From Schistosoma haematobium (Eukaryota; Platyhelminthes; Trematoda; Strigeidida; Schistosomatidae), in the NCBI RefSeq assembly GCF_000699445.3, contig NC_067201.1, positions 24,443,033 to 24,507,032 on the forward strand: a DNA stretch of 64,000 bases, read 5' to 3'. Made by a program: the position numbers and the translations under genes. Position 1 is the stretch's first letter. Each line of letters starts with the position of its first letter. A model generated the notes under the pieces. It did no database searches and was not told the DNA's origin. It worked only from the letters and a program-made list of their open reading frames with translations. This document shows, in pieces, positions 1-10,390 of the stretch.

Positions 1-362
1 GACGGCGACCGATCACCTAGTGTTTCACCTTGAAAAAGTCATTGGATTCTTTGACTATCTGATAATGATAAACGGTTCATTATCTCTCGTCTTAAGATGG
101 TATATGGTTGTGGTGATGGTGGGTCTAAAATCAAGTCACGGACTTCTTTGGCGACTGAAGGAGGAAGGATGGAATACAAGTCTCTATAGCGAATCCCTTC
201 AGATTTGATATTGTGTCTCGTGAAATAATGCTCTAGTTGAGCAAACCACAACTCAGAATCACTACGATCAAATTCTGGAAGTCGGGATTTCGTAGTCATA
301 ACAGTGTCTATCTCCACTGGTGACAAATCCTCCAGATTATGGGTTTCTATTGAGTCTGACAT
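1..362 (-). pseudogene. gypsy-type gag remnant, cut by window edge
   Basis: The minus strand from 362 reads a 107-residue gag-like N-terminus with the segments PEFDRSDSELWFAQLEHYF and SILPPSVAKEVRDLIL, the pattern seen at the start of Gag in schistosome Ty3/gypsy elements of the Boudicca type (family recognised from memory). Gag would form the particle that packages element RNA. The frame hits a TGA at 36-38 and then continues in the same frame to base 1 with gag-like residues (LFQGETLGDRSP), so this is a gene with one nonsense change rather than a natural end. The rest of Gag and Pol would lie left of the window. No LTR or primer site was recognised on the 5' side (above 362). Confidence 0.75.
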
Positions 363-2277
363 GAGGTATGTGACAAATATAGCAATAAAGTTAGCACAAA
401 AAGTGGTTACTATAACACGAATAACTTAAGATAATACGGAATAAACTAGTTATATACTCAACTTAGTTTACGGATAATCAGGTCTACTTTTACGATTAAG
501 TAAAAAAAATGTTAATAACAGAAATGAGGTTAAATTTGTGTTCAAAAAGGGCTCACCACTTTCGTGCCTTAAGGGAACCCTCGTGCTATTGATAGAAGAA
601 ACCAGAGAAGTAGTGAATAGGTCTTTATTTCGATTCTCGCGCAGTCACAGTGGAGTGTGGGATTATCTGTTCAGACAAACAAAGCCTCTCAACATTCAAT
701 ATAAGATCATAGGGAATACAACGCCTATAGAAAATAAGGAAGTGAATGAATACTTGAACAATACTGTTTTGGCATACGCTTGGTTGTTTGGGGTCAACTC
801 TTAACCAACCAACCTAACCTGTTACAAAACTACTCAATCTATTCCTGTTTCCCGATCCCCAACTCCGATTTAGATTAGTGCAAAAAGATATATAAATAAA
901 TAGATGACTATCATTACCACAAGGCACAAACAATTAGGAAAATACCAATATGTCCATACTAGGTGTTAGGGTAGAAAAACAGAGTACAAAATGTTCCGCT
1001 TAGATTACAATCGCTTTGGAACAGAGAGAGGTATGACAGTGGAACATCTATCAAACGAAAGCTTATATCTTGTAGAGTAAACTAGGGTCAAAACCAAGTG
1101 TTAGCATTTTACAAGCTTTGGATTAAGTGAAATAATGTCCCTCAAAAATAGCTTTTGCTGTCTAGCATAGCTTCTTTGGTTCTCTGTTCACAGAAACAGC
1201 TTGATCTGTGTTATTGCCTCGAGATTGTTAAGGTTGTTCTAGAAAGAAAGCTTCTATCATAGAAGCTATAAGACACTCATCCGTTAAGGTTTATTCATTT
1301 ACGAGACCACTTAATTCATGTTCTTCCAGTGGTAAAATTGAATGCTACCGCCAGATGCACAGCTCCCAATTGTTGACAAGTGAATACTCAACCGAAGTAA
1401 TATACCCCAAATGATGAGAACGGGTGGTCACCACTCGCTACTATGACCGATGGTCAGCGCGACGACCAAAATATTAATATTCGATTTGAACACAGAACCA
1501 ACAGACTAAAATTCATCCGATTAGGCAAGACTACATTCTTCTGTGTAGCATACAGAGAGATTTTGAAAGACTCGTATTAAATCATACCAAAACGCGGACT
1601 TTGTGTTCAATTTAAACGGTTCCAGATTGAGAAAAAGAATAAGTCATATCAAAAGTATGAATTACCTGAAATGGTACAGCCTGCGCCGTATAGTCAATGA
1701 TTTTTCTAACGCAAATTCATGTGTTAAACAATAAAAGTGATAGTTAATTAACAAAAGTTCAATACCTGAGATTCATGGAAAATAATCTTGAATAAGCACA
1801 TATTGTCAACCGGTTTCCAGTTCAGTTGGTGCTGTTTTACCTTTTATTCTATCTTCCAGGGACACATCAGGTTCTACTTGAATGTCAATATTGTCGTGAC
1901 AACGAGCGCTATTAACAGATCACGTTGCTCCTACCCTGTGATTGCCCCAAGGAGTCTATATGGTCTGGGTTCAACAATGTCGTCAGCCTTGTTACGCACA
2001 TGAAACGGATGATTTCTGTCTTCTAAACGCTCATCCGAAACTCGGTGTGCATCCTGAGCGTCATACCCAAACCAAGACTCCTCCCCGATTGCTTCATAAC
2101 CTCAGAAAACACATATCCTTTAGGTGTTCCCACTGTTACAACTGCTGTGTTTTAGGGGTTTTGCATAATCAACCGATGATTTCTTGATTGTATTAGCTCG
2201 ACCACTGTTCATAGATCCACTGTTATCCCACAAAAGAATATTTGTAAATTTACCTCTAATTATATATTAACAGCTTT
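363..2277. other. AT-rich stretch with no recognised gene
   Basis: No coding or repeat family could be named here. Short ORFs at 538-804 and 1942-2187 show no domain I recognise and no splice context. The 1930-2160 part is somewhat less AT-rich and may be an old repeat. Confidence 0.4.
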
Positions 2278-3165
2278 TGCAGCAAGGCCGCTTACTCTCT
2301 CTCTCTGGTGGTCGACTGGATTATGAAGAACTCTACGTCTGAGGCGAAACATGGAGTGCAGTGGATAGCTTGGATCATTCTGACCTTTCACATGACCCAG
2401 CTCTTCTGTCTCATACACAGAAACAAGTGCACGTCAAGATATTTAGTATAGTATAAGCCTGTGCATTAGTAGGCCTCAAAATACACAACTTAAAAAGAAA
2501 GACCCTGAAATACAACGCTGAAAGCACCAACCCAATGACACTTGATAGAGAAAATCTGGATGAAGTGGAAAGTTTCACATATCTGTGTAGCATCATCGAT
2601 GAACGTGGAGGATGTGTCACAGACGTAAATGCGAGGATCGGCAAAGCAAGGAGAGCATTCCTACAGTTGAAAATCATATGGAGATCAAAGCAACTGTCAA
2701 CAAACATCATAGTCACAATCTTCAACATGAACGTCAAAACAGTCCTACTGTACGGAGCTGAAATTTAGAGAACTATCACAATTATCATCAAAAGTGTACA
2801 AGTTGTTTACGCAGGACACTGAATGTCCGCTGGCCGGGTACCATCAGCAGCAGCCTACTGTAGAAGAGGACAAACCAACATCAAGTTGAAGAGAAAATAA
2901 GGAAAAGATGTTGGAAGTGAATATGACACACTGAGGAAATCATCAAACTGCATAACGAGTCAAGCGCTAACATGGAATCCTGGAAGGTAACGGAAGAGAG
3001 GAAGGCCAAAGAACACATGGAGTCGGAAATTGGGAGCAGGCATGAAAAGGATGGATGGCAACTGGAAAGTATTTCGCAGGTCAGATTTAGATGGATAATG
3101 CTGTTGAGTGGCCTATGCTCCTCCACGAGGGGTGGCAGGCGTAAGTCAGTAATATATGGACAGAA
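2278..3165 (+). pseudogene. decayed RTE-clade reverse transcriptase fragment
   Basis: This is a relative of the intact element at 6498-9710. From about 2278 it follows the RT block around RQGCLLSP and WWSTG-like downstream codons, then skips sequence and resumes. The segment 2535-2768 is still open and matches the C-terminal part of the intact ORF (ESFTYLCSIIDERGG; ARIGKARRAFLQLK; LLYGAE). Beyond 2768 the match continues through frame breaks to the C-terminal end near 3160. The 5' half, including the endonuclease, is absent, as is typical of 5'-truncated RTE copies. Nothing here could encode a working protein. Confidence 0.85.
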
Positions 3166-3379
3166 GTGTTATTCACAGTTCATATGTTTATCTAGGCTCC
3201 TTTGCTTTCTAGAACCAAATCATAATTTAGTTCCTCACATATGAGACAGGCATTAGAACTGCTGTCTTTTCCATGCTTCTTTTGGAACCGTAAAGTTTGA
3301 CCGAAATATTGTACGAACCGTCCTTCATTGAGTTCCCATTCTTAGCTTTGCAATGTGTTGAATCTTGCAGATCTCTACG

Positions 3380-3748
3380 TCACAACTTATGGGATAACAA
3401 GAACAGCCTGAACAGAATAGGTGGTATTGTACTAGCTCTCCTTCTTAACACACTGAACCCTATATCTGTCCAACCTGTTTGTTTCACATACATTGTTATA
3501 ATGACAGAAATTGAACCGAATATTTTGTCATTACAATTTTGTATTTCTTGGTTTTTGTTCAATATACATATGGGAGTTTCAAAAGACACTTCTAACTTGT
3601 ATGTTTTATTATTACTTCTAATGGAAATAAATAAACACTTATCATCAGCATTTTTCGGCATCACATTCGCAATGTACAGGTTTGGGGCTTCTTCATATGC
3701 CTGATACAAATTCGAAACAAACCAACTGCAAGTATTCTGCAATGTCAA
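3380..3748 (-). CDS. unidentified 122-residue ORF
   Basis: The minus-strand ORF has a mixed hydrophobic/polar composition (for example NLYQAYEEAPNLYIANVMPK and NKTYKLEVSFETPICILN) and looks more protein-like than most short ORFs here. I recognise no family. A cag lies just upstream on its strand, so the piece could be an exon of an unseen gene, or part of a retroelement, since it sits between RTE debris and an inverted-repeat block. A plus-strand ORF over the same bases (3297-3704) appears to be its shadow. Confidence 0.3.
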   Translation of the reverse strand: MTLQNTCSWFVSNLYQAYEEAPNLYIANVMPKNADDKCLFISIRSNNKTYKLEVSFETPICILNKNQEIQNCNDKIFGSISVIITMYVKQTGWTDIGFSVLRRRASTIPPILFRLFLLSHKL

Positions 3749-3892
3749 AGCTCACACCAAGTGCCTTTCAACATACTACTTAAAAATAATTGATGTATTG
3801 AACAATTACATTGCACGAATGAGTAGCAACCATACAATTTTAACACGCAAAAGACAATATTGATAGTGATTTGCGATACGCAAAGTTGTATT

Positions 3893-4298
3893 GGCATTGA
3901 GACGTAACCACACAATCATCAAAGTTGAATACGAGACTACTCGGAAAGTAGATATTCAATATTTAACGCAGAGAAAAACCCAACGGTGGAGAAGGCGGAG
4001 CAATGAATTGAAAAAAATTGAATTGATCAGATGGAATGACTCGGCCATGTAGGCGTGGTCCCTATTGAATGTTACCTTATATCTTCTATTCATATTAAAT
4101 ATATTGTTCTTTCTCTAGCCTAACCTTGTTCTCCATTATATATTGATGATTGTTACGATGCGATAAGTCGGTGCAGATGATGATGTGACTTCCGGGTAAG
4201 ATCTTATAGATTAGGCAGTTATATCATGACATATCTACAATTTTAGGATTAGGTCTATTATTAGAGCAGTACTAATATCATAGTAGACCATAATTCTA
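3893..4298 (+). repeat. left arm of 406-bp inverted repeat
   Basis: This segment is the reverse complement of 5720-6125 with only a few mismatches, all near its ends, and no indels by eye. The two arms enclose 1.4 kb that includes a solo LTR. The arm carries a short ORF (in the other copy, 5966-6160 minus) with a basic stretch QRKTQRWRRRSNELKK; I cannot name it. The arms could be the termini of a foldback element, or the product of an inverted duplication. Confidence 0.9.
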
Positions 4299-4589
4299 CA
4301 GGACTTCTCAACTACAGAGTTTCACAAATGATGAAAGTATCCCGACAGGTCCATCATCATAAGACTTTTTCAGGGAAGCTATGGCCTGCTTGATGTTGGA
4401 GGGTATGAAATCAATCTTCAATAGGTGTCTGGATGTCAGCATCGAAAATGTATTGATAAAGCTTTCAGTTCCACTATTGTATCATTGCGAGAAGTGCTGT
4501 CGACTACCTGTTATGTCCCGATAAGAATAATGAGTGGTAATTTTTGGGATCCATTTGTGGACCAATGTTATGCCTATATTTTCATCGTA

Positions 4590-4850
4590 TAGTTGTTAAT
4601 AAACCAAACTATTCATATTCATGTCTGTCTTATCATAAGCTTTATTTTGACCTACAGTCTGTTATTATACGATTTACCATTCTTAAGTTATGCCCAGCCT
4701 ATTAAATACAGTCTACCACATTCACAGCCACATTTGGATAGGTCTTGTACAATTGTTGTTTTCTATTTTATGGTACGATGTGATCTGTTTGGTTTGTATA
4801 TAAACCCAGTATGTTTGAAATAAATGGTTCATATTGCAGAGGCTGAGATT
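4590..4850 (-). repeat. family F dispersed repeat (fragment)
   Basis: Read on the minus strand this resembles segments at about 30960-31440 and 61750-62210 (shared stretches around GTACAAGA, GTGGTAGACTGTA and GGTAAATCGTAT). Read on the plus strand its end has a TATATAAA box and an AATAAA signal. It may be part of an LTR or other AT-rich element; class not established. Confidence 0.5.
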
Positions 4851-5238
4851 GGTGATACCATTACAGTATACATTAAAAGGGGGAAGGAAACCACAAGTTA
4901 TAACAGAGCGAATATATGATGGCATACAATGACTAGGGATCAAATCAAATATATGGTATGCTTATACAATCATATTCAGGTGTTGACTTTAGTAAGTAGG
5001 ATAACATGGGTCATTTATATTTAAATAATACGATTAGTTTGCAATATGAAAATAGATGAATGGGTGATTGTACATATATGTGAGTTTTTGATTTTTAGAC
5101 TATGTTTATAATATTCATTTCTTACAGAGAAGTTACTCGGTATTTTTACAGGCATGCGAGATAATTCACAACCTTGGTTTACGAATAATATACTCCTCAA
5201 GTAGGTTGTTAAATTAGTAAATTTAACGAAAATAAACT

Positions 5239-5594
5239 TGTAGTGTGGCGTCGAGTCGCGTTTGACTATGATGACCACTACAGGAAGACTACGTGCCAGT
5301 TAACCGATAAGATCCCTCGTAGGCCAAATATCAGAAGGCAGTTGATGGCTGTAGTCGAGATGTATTTTTCGGCGATCTCGTGGTATCGAAAGAATACCGA
5401 GATCGTGCCAGTTTACAGGTGTGGTTGCTGAGCGTAACCGAATTCGTGCAAGGTCACAGTCAACGGAAGAACTTGTGTATATTGGTATAGTTAAAGAAAC
5501 AAGCACGGTAAAACAATCCCTGGTACAATTGGTTATAACAGTAATTGTTTGCATTAAACCAATCGCGTTCTCTTAATAAAAATAGGTCACTACA
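5239..5594 (-). mobile_element. solo gypsy LTR (356 bp)
   Basis: It starts TGTAGTGTGGCG and ends GGTCACTACA. It aligns along its length to the LTR pair of the element at 13067-15475 (shared GGCGTCGAGT, CCAAATATCAGAAG, GATCTCGTGG, GAGATCGTGCCAG). It is shorter and more diverged than those two. No internal region adjoins, so it fits an LTR left by recombination between two LTRs. Flanks are AACT on the left and AGCT on the right, a possible decayed 4-bp target duplication. Orientation is set by analogy with the other element. Confidence 0.85.
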
Positions 5595-5719
5595 AGCTGA
5601 AGTATAGTCGTACAGATATACCAGGGAGTTAACATAATGGTTTATACTATAGTAATGTACTATGGGACCACAGTGTTTTATTTGTTTATAAATCGCAAAC
5701 CGTCCAGTTTGTGACCCTA

Positions 5720-6125
5720 TAGAACTATGGTCTACTATGATATTAGTACTGCTCTAATAATAGACCTAATCCTAAAATTGTAGATATGTCATGATATAAC
5801 TGCCTAATCTATAAGATCTTACCCGGAAGTCACATCATCATCTGCACCGACTTATCGCATCGTAACAATCATCAATATATAATGGAGAACAAGGTTAGGC
5901 TAGAGAAAGAACAATATATTTAATATGAATAGAAGATATAAGGTAACATTCAATAGGGACCACGCCTACATGGCCGAGTCATTCCATCTGATCAATTCAA
6001 TTTTTTTCAATTCATTGCTCCGCCTTCTCCACCGTTGGGTTTTTCTCTGCGTTAAATATTGAATATCTACTTTCCGAGTAGTCTCGTATTCAACTTTGAT
6101 GATTGTGTGGTTATGGTCCAATGCC
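5720..6125 (-). repeat. right arm of 406-bp inverted repeat
   Basis: This is the inverted partner of 3893-4298 and the same length. The boundary at 6125 is sharp: the next bases enter a reverse-transcriptase pseudogene. On the minus strand the arm holds most of a 64-residue ORF (5966-6160). Confidence 0.9.
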
Positions 6126-6497
6126 ACTACAGTCCCACTTTTTTGTCTGAAACTTTTCAACCTATTTATGGAATATGGGACCTATCCATCTGTATGGAAA
6201 CTATCTCTTATCACCCCTAGATTCAAAACAGGATCACGTAGTGATATTGTTAGCTGTAGGCCAGTTAATTTAACATCCGTGCTCTCAAGAACCATGGAAA
6301 AAATCATCCACAAACAGCTATTATCATTTTTGCTTTCGGCAAGTCTGATTAGCCCATCCGAACACGGATTTCTGACTAAAGGCTCATACTCCACATCGCA
6401 CATGGAATGTTTTGACCAAATTGCCTAGAGAAGAGATGTTGGTCAGTGAGTGATAATTCTTTACTTCGATTTTAGTAAGGCTCTCGACAGTGTCTCA
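6126..6497 (+). pseudogene. CR1/Jockey-like RT pseudogene, 5' part
   Basis: An open stretch to 6428 reads conserved non-LTR RT blocks: PSVWKLSLITPRFKTGSR, SCRPVNLTSVLSRTMEKII, then an EHGFLTKGS block. After two stops the FDFSKALDSVS block (the first catalytic aspartate region) follows at about 6460-6497. The element is interrupted exactly there by the RTE insertion and resumes at 9711. It starts abruptly after the inverted-repeat arm, so its 5' end is lost. Clade assignment rests on block wording only. Confidence 0.75.
6482..6497 (+). repeat. target-site duplication, left copy
   Basis: Sixteen bases identical to 9711-9726. The repeat sits in the RT pseudogene codons for LDSVS, so the pre-insertion sequence is clear. 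Confidence 0.93.
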
Positions 6498-9400
6498 ACT
6501 CCGCCTGTAGCTCTTCTAGAGTTACTGCCGGTCCCAAGCCCGGGTAAAGGAGGAGGGTTGGGCATGGGGTTAGCGTCCCCATCCCGTAGAAAACTAACTC
6601 GCTAAAAAAACGCTTACCAGAAAAAATAATTCAAACCATTTTAACTCTGCCCTGAGAGTTAGAAGGTCTTCACTTAGAAGAATTATGACGCTTCATGGTG
6701 AAAGCCGAGTTCGTTCGGAAGCCACGAGGCCGATGCCCCTTCTAACAACCAGAGCAAAAATTTTTATAGGTACATGGAACGTTAGAACAATGTGGGAAAC
6801 CGGGAAGACCAGTCAACTTGCAACGGAAATGAGGAGATACAACTTAGCAGTACTGGGAATCAGCGAAACCCACTGGACCCAAGCTGGACAGAAAAGGCTA
6901 GCTACGGGAGAGATGCTGCTATACTCCGGTCACGAAGAGGAAAATGCTCCACACACTCAGGGAGTTGCTCTAATGCTGTCCAAAGTAGCACGAAATGCAC
7001 TTGTAGGATGGGAACCCCACGGATCCAGAATCATCAAAGCATCATTCAAAACAAAGAAGGAGGGGATCTTAATGAATATTATCCAATGTTATGCACCCAC
7101 CAATGATAGCAACGACGACATTAAAGATCAATTCTACGAGCGGCTTCAGTCAATCATAGAGAAATGCTCAAGAAAGGACCTCACCATTCTGATGGGAGAT
7201 CTAAATGCCAAGGTCGGAATAAACAACACTGGATATGAAGATATTATGGGACGACATGGACTGGGAGAGAGGAAGGAAAATGGAGAAAGATTTGCAAATT
7301 TGTGTGCATTCAACAAATTAGTCATAGGAGGCACAATATTTCCACACAAACGTATACACAAGGCTACATGGATCTCACCGGACCACACTACAGAGAACCA
7401 GATAGACCATATTTGCATCAACAAAAAATTCCGAAGGACAATGGAAGATGTGAGAACCAGGAGAGGAGCTGACGTAGCTTCAGATCACCACCTAGTTGTA
7501 GCCGATTTAAAACTGAAGCTAAAAAAGAACTGGACAAGTGGACAAACAGCAATACAAAGGTTCAATACAGCCTTCCTTCGAGATACTGACAAACTCAATG
7601 AATTCAAGATAGCTCTCAACAACAGATTCCAAGCCTTTCAAGATCTACTGAAGGAAGAAGAAACTACCATGGAGGACAACTGGAAAGGCATCAAAGAAAC
7701 ATTGACTTCAACGTGTCAAGAGGTTCTGGGCCTAAAGAAACACCATCATAAGGAATGGATCCCTATAGAAACACTGGACAAGATCAAAGAAAGGAAGAAC
7801 AAGAAGACAGCAATTAACAACAGCCAAACACGAGCAGAGAAAGTCCAAGCACAAGCTGAATACATAGAAGCAAACAAGCAAGTGAAGAGGAGCATTAGAG
7901 CCGACAAGAAGAAATACGTGGAAGAATTAGCAACGACGGCAGAAAAAGCTGCTAGAGAAGGAAATATGAAACAGCTCTACGATACAACGAAGAAACTATC
8001 AGGGAAATACAGTAAACCAGAGAGGCCGGTCAAAGACAAAGAAGGCAAGCCAATCACTGAAATTCAACAACAGCGAAACAGATGGGTAGAATACTTCGAG
8101 GAACTCCTGAATAGGCCGGCTCCAATGAATCCACCGAACATCGAAGCAGCACACACAGATCTTCCTATAGATGTCAACCCACTAACGACGGAAGAAATCA
8201 GAATGGCCGTCAGACAAATCAAGAACGGGAAAGCAGCAGGACCCGACAACATACCAGCTGAAGCACTGAAATCAGACGTCGAAGTAACCACAAGCATGCT
8301 TTACCTTCTATTCAAAAAGATTTGGGAGGAGGAACAAGTGCCAATGGACTGGAAAGAAGGACACCTCATCAAGATTCCAAAGAAAGGAGATCTGAGCAAA
8401 TGTGAAAACTACAGAGGCATTACACTACTGTCAATACCAGGGAAAGTCTTCAACAGGGTGTTGCTGAACCGGATGAAGGATGCAGTAGATGCCCAACTTC
8501 GAGATCAACAAGCTGGATTCCGAAAGGATCGGTCGTGCACAGACCAAATTGCAACACTACGGATCATCGTCGAACAATCAGTTGAGTGGAACTCGTCACT
8601 ATACATCAACTTCATTGATTATGAAAAGGCATTCGACAGTGTAGATAGGAGGACATTATGGAAACTTCTTCGACACTACGGAGTTCCTGAGAAGATTGTC
8701 AATATTATCCGGAACTCATACGACGGACTACAGTGCAAAGTAGTGCATGGAGGACAGCTGACAGATGCATTCCAAGTAAGGACCGGAGTCAGACAAGGCT
8801 GTTTACTCTCTCCCTTCCTCTTTCTTCTGGTGGTCGACTGGATTATGAAGACCTCGACATCTGAAGGAAAACACGGAATACAATGGACAGCTCAGAACCA
8901 ATTAGACGATCTGGACTTCGCAGATGACCTAGCCCTCCTATCACGTACACGTGAACAGATTCAGATAAAGACAGCCAATGTAGCAGGAGTCTCTGCATCA
9001 GTAGGCCTCAACATACACAAAGGGAAAACCAAGGTCCTCAAATTCAAAGCGGAGAACAGCAATCCAATCACCCTTGATGGCGAAACTCTGGAACATGTAG
9101 AATCCTTCACATATCTGGGAAGCATCGTCGATAGACATGGAGGTTCAGATGCAGACGTAAAGGCGAGGATTGGCAAAGCAAGGGCCGCATTCCTACAATT
9201 GAAGAACATATGGAACTCAAAACAACTTTCAACCAATATCAAAGTGAGAATCTTCAATACGAACGTCAAGGCAATTCTACTGTATGGAGCTGAAACTTGG
9301 AGAACTACAACAACCACCATCAAGAAAGTACAAGTATTTATAAATAGCTGTCTACGCAAGATACTCAACATCCATTGGCCGGATACCATCAGCAATAGCC

Positions 9401-9710
9401 TTCTGTGGGAGAGAACAAACCAACTTCCAGCTGAAGAGGAAATTAGGAAAAGACGATGGAAATGGATAGGACATACATTACGCAAATCGTCAAACTGCAT
9501 CACGAGGCAAGCTCTAACTTGGAATCCTGAAGGGAAGCGGAAAAGAGGAAGGCCAAAGAACACATTACGTCGGATAATAGAAGCGGATATGAAAAGGATG
9601 AATTACAACTGGAAGGAGCTGGAAAGGATTGCCCAGGACAGGGTTGGATGGAGAATGCTGGTGAGCGACCTATGCTCCTTCACGAGGAGTAACAGGTGTA
9701 AGTAAGTAAG
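6498..9710 (+). mobile_element. full-length RTE-clade retrotransposon
   Basis: A 3.2-kb non-LTR element with a short 5' leader, one long ORF and a short 3' end finishing in GTAAGTAAG. It is bounded by a perfect 16-bp direct repeat, TCTCGACAGTGTCTCA, at 6482-6497 and 9711-9726, which is the target-site duplication. It lies inside an older RT pseudogene, whose frame resumes after it. A piece of the same 5' leader is present in reverse at 52735-52850, supporting the 5' boundary. The SR2/SR3-Perere-3 group of schistosome RTE elements is the likely family (from knowledge; not searched). Confidence 0.92.
6685..9705 (+). CDS. RTE retrotransposon endonuclease/reverse transcriptase
   Basis: An intact 1006-residue ORF. 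The protein would nick target DNA and copy its own RNA there (target-primed reverse transcription). The N-terminal apurinic-type endonuclease shows the expected order of active-site residues: N32 in GTWNVR, E61 in SETHW, D172 and N174 in GDLNAK, and D267-H268 in SDHH. The reverse transcriptase follows with [13 protein letters not shown] (about 510-525), D645 in [23 protein letters not shown] (about 705-717) and F-A-D-D at 745-748. A basic C-terminal region (KRKRGRPKN) ends the protein. Length fits single-ORF RTE elements. The first methionine is used as start; no gag-like ORF1 is seen. Nothing in the ORF is visibly broken, so it may be a recently active copy. Transcription has not been shown. 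Confidence 0.93.
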   Translation: MTLHGESRVRSEATRPMPLLTTRAKIFIGTWNVRTMWETGKTSQLATEMRRYNLAVLGISETHWTQAGQKRLATGEMLLYSGHEEENAPHTQGVALMLSKVARNALVGWEPHGSRIIKASFKTKKEGILMNIIQCYAPTNDSNDDIKDQFYERLQSIIEKCSRKDLTILMGDLNAKVGINNTGYEDIMGRHGLGERKENGERFANLCAFNKLVIGGTIFPHKRIHKATWISPDHTTENQIDHICINKKFRRTMEDVRTRRGADVASDHHLVVADLKLKLKKNWTSGQTAIQRFNTAFLRDTDKLNEFKIALNNRFQAFQDLLKEEETTMEDNWKGIKETLTSTCQEVLGLKKHHHKEWIPIETLDKIKERKNKKTAINNSQTRAEKVQAQAEYIEANKQVKRSIRADKKKYVEELATTAEKAAREGNMKQLYDTTKKLSGKYSKPERPVKDKEGKPITEIQQQRNRWVEYFEELLNRPAPMNPPNIEAAHTDLPIDVNPLTTEEIRMAVRQIKNGKAAGPDNIPAEALKSDVEVTTSMLYLLFKKIWEEEQVPMDWKEGHLIKIPKKGDLSKCENYRGITLLSIPGKVFNRVLLNRMKDAVDAQLRDQQAGFRKDRSCTDQIATLRIIVEQSVEWNSSLYINFIDYEKAFDSVDRRTLWKLLRHYGVPEKIVNIIRNSYDGLQCKVVHGGQLTDAFQVRTGVRQGCLLSPFLFLLVVDWIMKTSTSEGKHGIQWTAQNQLDDLDFADDLALLSRTREQIQIKTANVAGVSASVGLNIHKGKTKVLKFKAENSNPITLDGETLEHVESFTYLGSIVDRHGGSDADVKARIGKARAAFLQLKNIWNSKQLSTNIKVRIFNTNVKAILLYGAETWRTTTTTIKKVQVFINSCLRKILNIHWPDTISNSLLWERTNQLPAEEEIRKRRWKWIGHTLRKSSNCITRQALTWNPEGKRKRGRPKNTLRRIIEADMKRMNYNWKELERIAQDRVGWRMLVSDLCSFTRSNRCK

Positions 9711-10390
9711 TCTCGACAGTGTCTCACACAAACTTCTTCTAAAACTCTCTTCATTTGGCATACAGAATCCTCTTTTAACTTGGCTCAAATCTTTTATAGA
9801 AGAAGACTTTGAACTTTTCTGAGCATATTGCATCTCAAGAATCCAAAACCAGAAAGCTCATCGGATTGATAATGATAAACTTCAATGATATCGAATAGAG
9901 ATTATTATAATACAAAGAATGTATCTTACCCATTCCTGAATATGGCATTTTAGTTTACATTAATTGCAGGCATAATGACCTGAATAAAATTGAAGGTGTT
10001 CAGAGAAGGTTCACCAAAGCTGTTCTGGGGTATTCCGACTACAAAGACTATCACCAAATATGTCAAGAACTCAAATTAGAACCTCTCTGAATCAGGCGTA
10101 TCAAATTAAACTTTGTTCTTATCTACCGGCTGATTAACGATGTTTCCTACTCTATGATATCATCCCACAATCTACGCAATAAGGAAAATATTCTAGCGGT
10201 TCCAAGAACCCGCCCAAACTTACGCTAGAATTTTTTCGTTATTCGCCACTCAACAATGTGGAACAGACTGCCAGTGAACCTCTGCTGCAGTGAAACTACA
10301 ACCCGGTTCAGAAGTCTCCTTGATGATTTTCTTTCCAAAAGCGGATTGTGTCACCTATTGAATACCAATGTGTTTAATAATGATTTATAA
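9711..10390 (+). pseudogene. CR1/Jockey-like RT pseudogene, 3' part
   Basis: This continues the element broken at 6497. The frame is riddled with stops but still reads late blocks of the non-LTR family: a VQRRFTKAVLGYSDY-type segment near 10000, IYRLINDVSYS near 10120, and a PLNNVEQTAS segment near 10250 that corresponds to the usual conserved C-terminal block. The first 16 bases are the right copy of the RTE target duplication. It fades after about 10390. Confidence 0.75.

Noticed and set aside
1942..2187. ORF with several Cys and His residues, zinc-finger-like at a glance
   Set aside because: Cys/His spacing fits no zinc-binding pattern I know and there is no splice or repeat context to support it.
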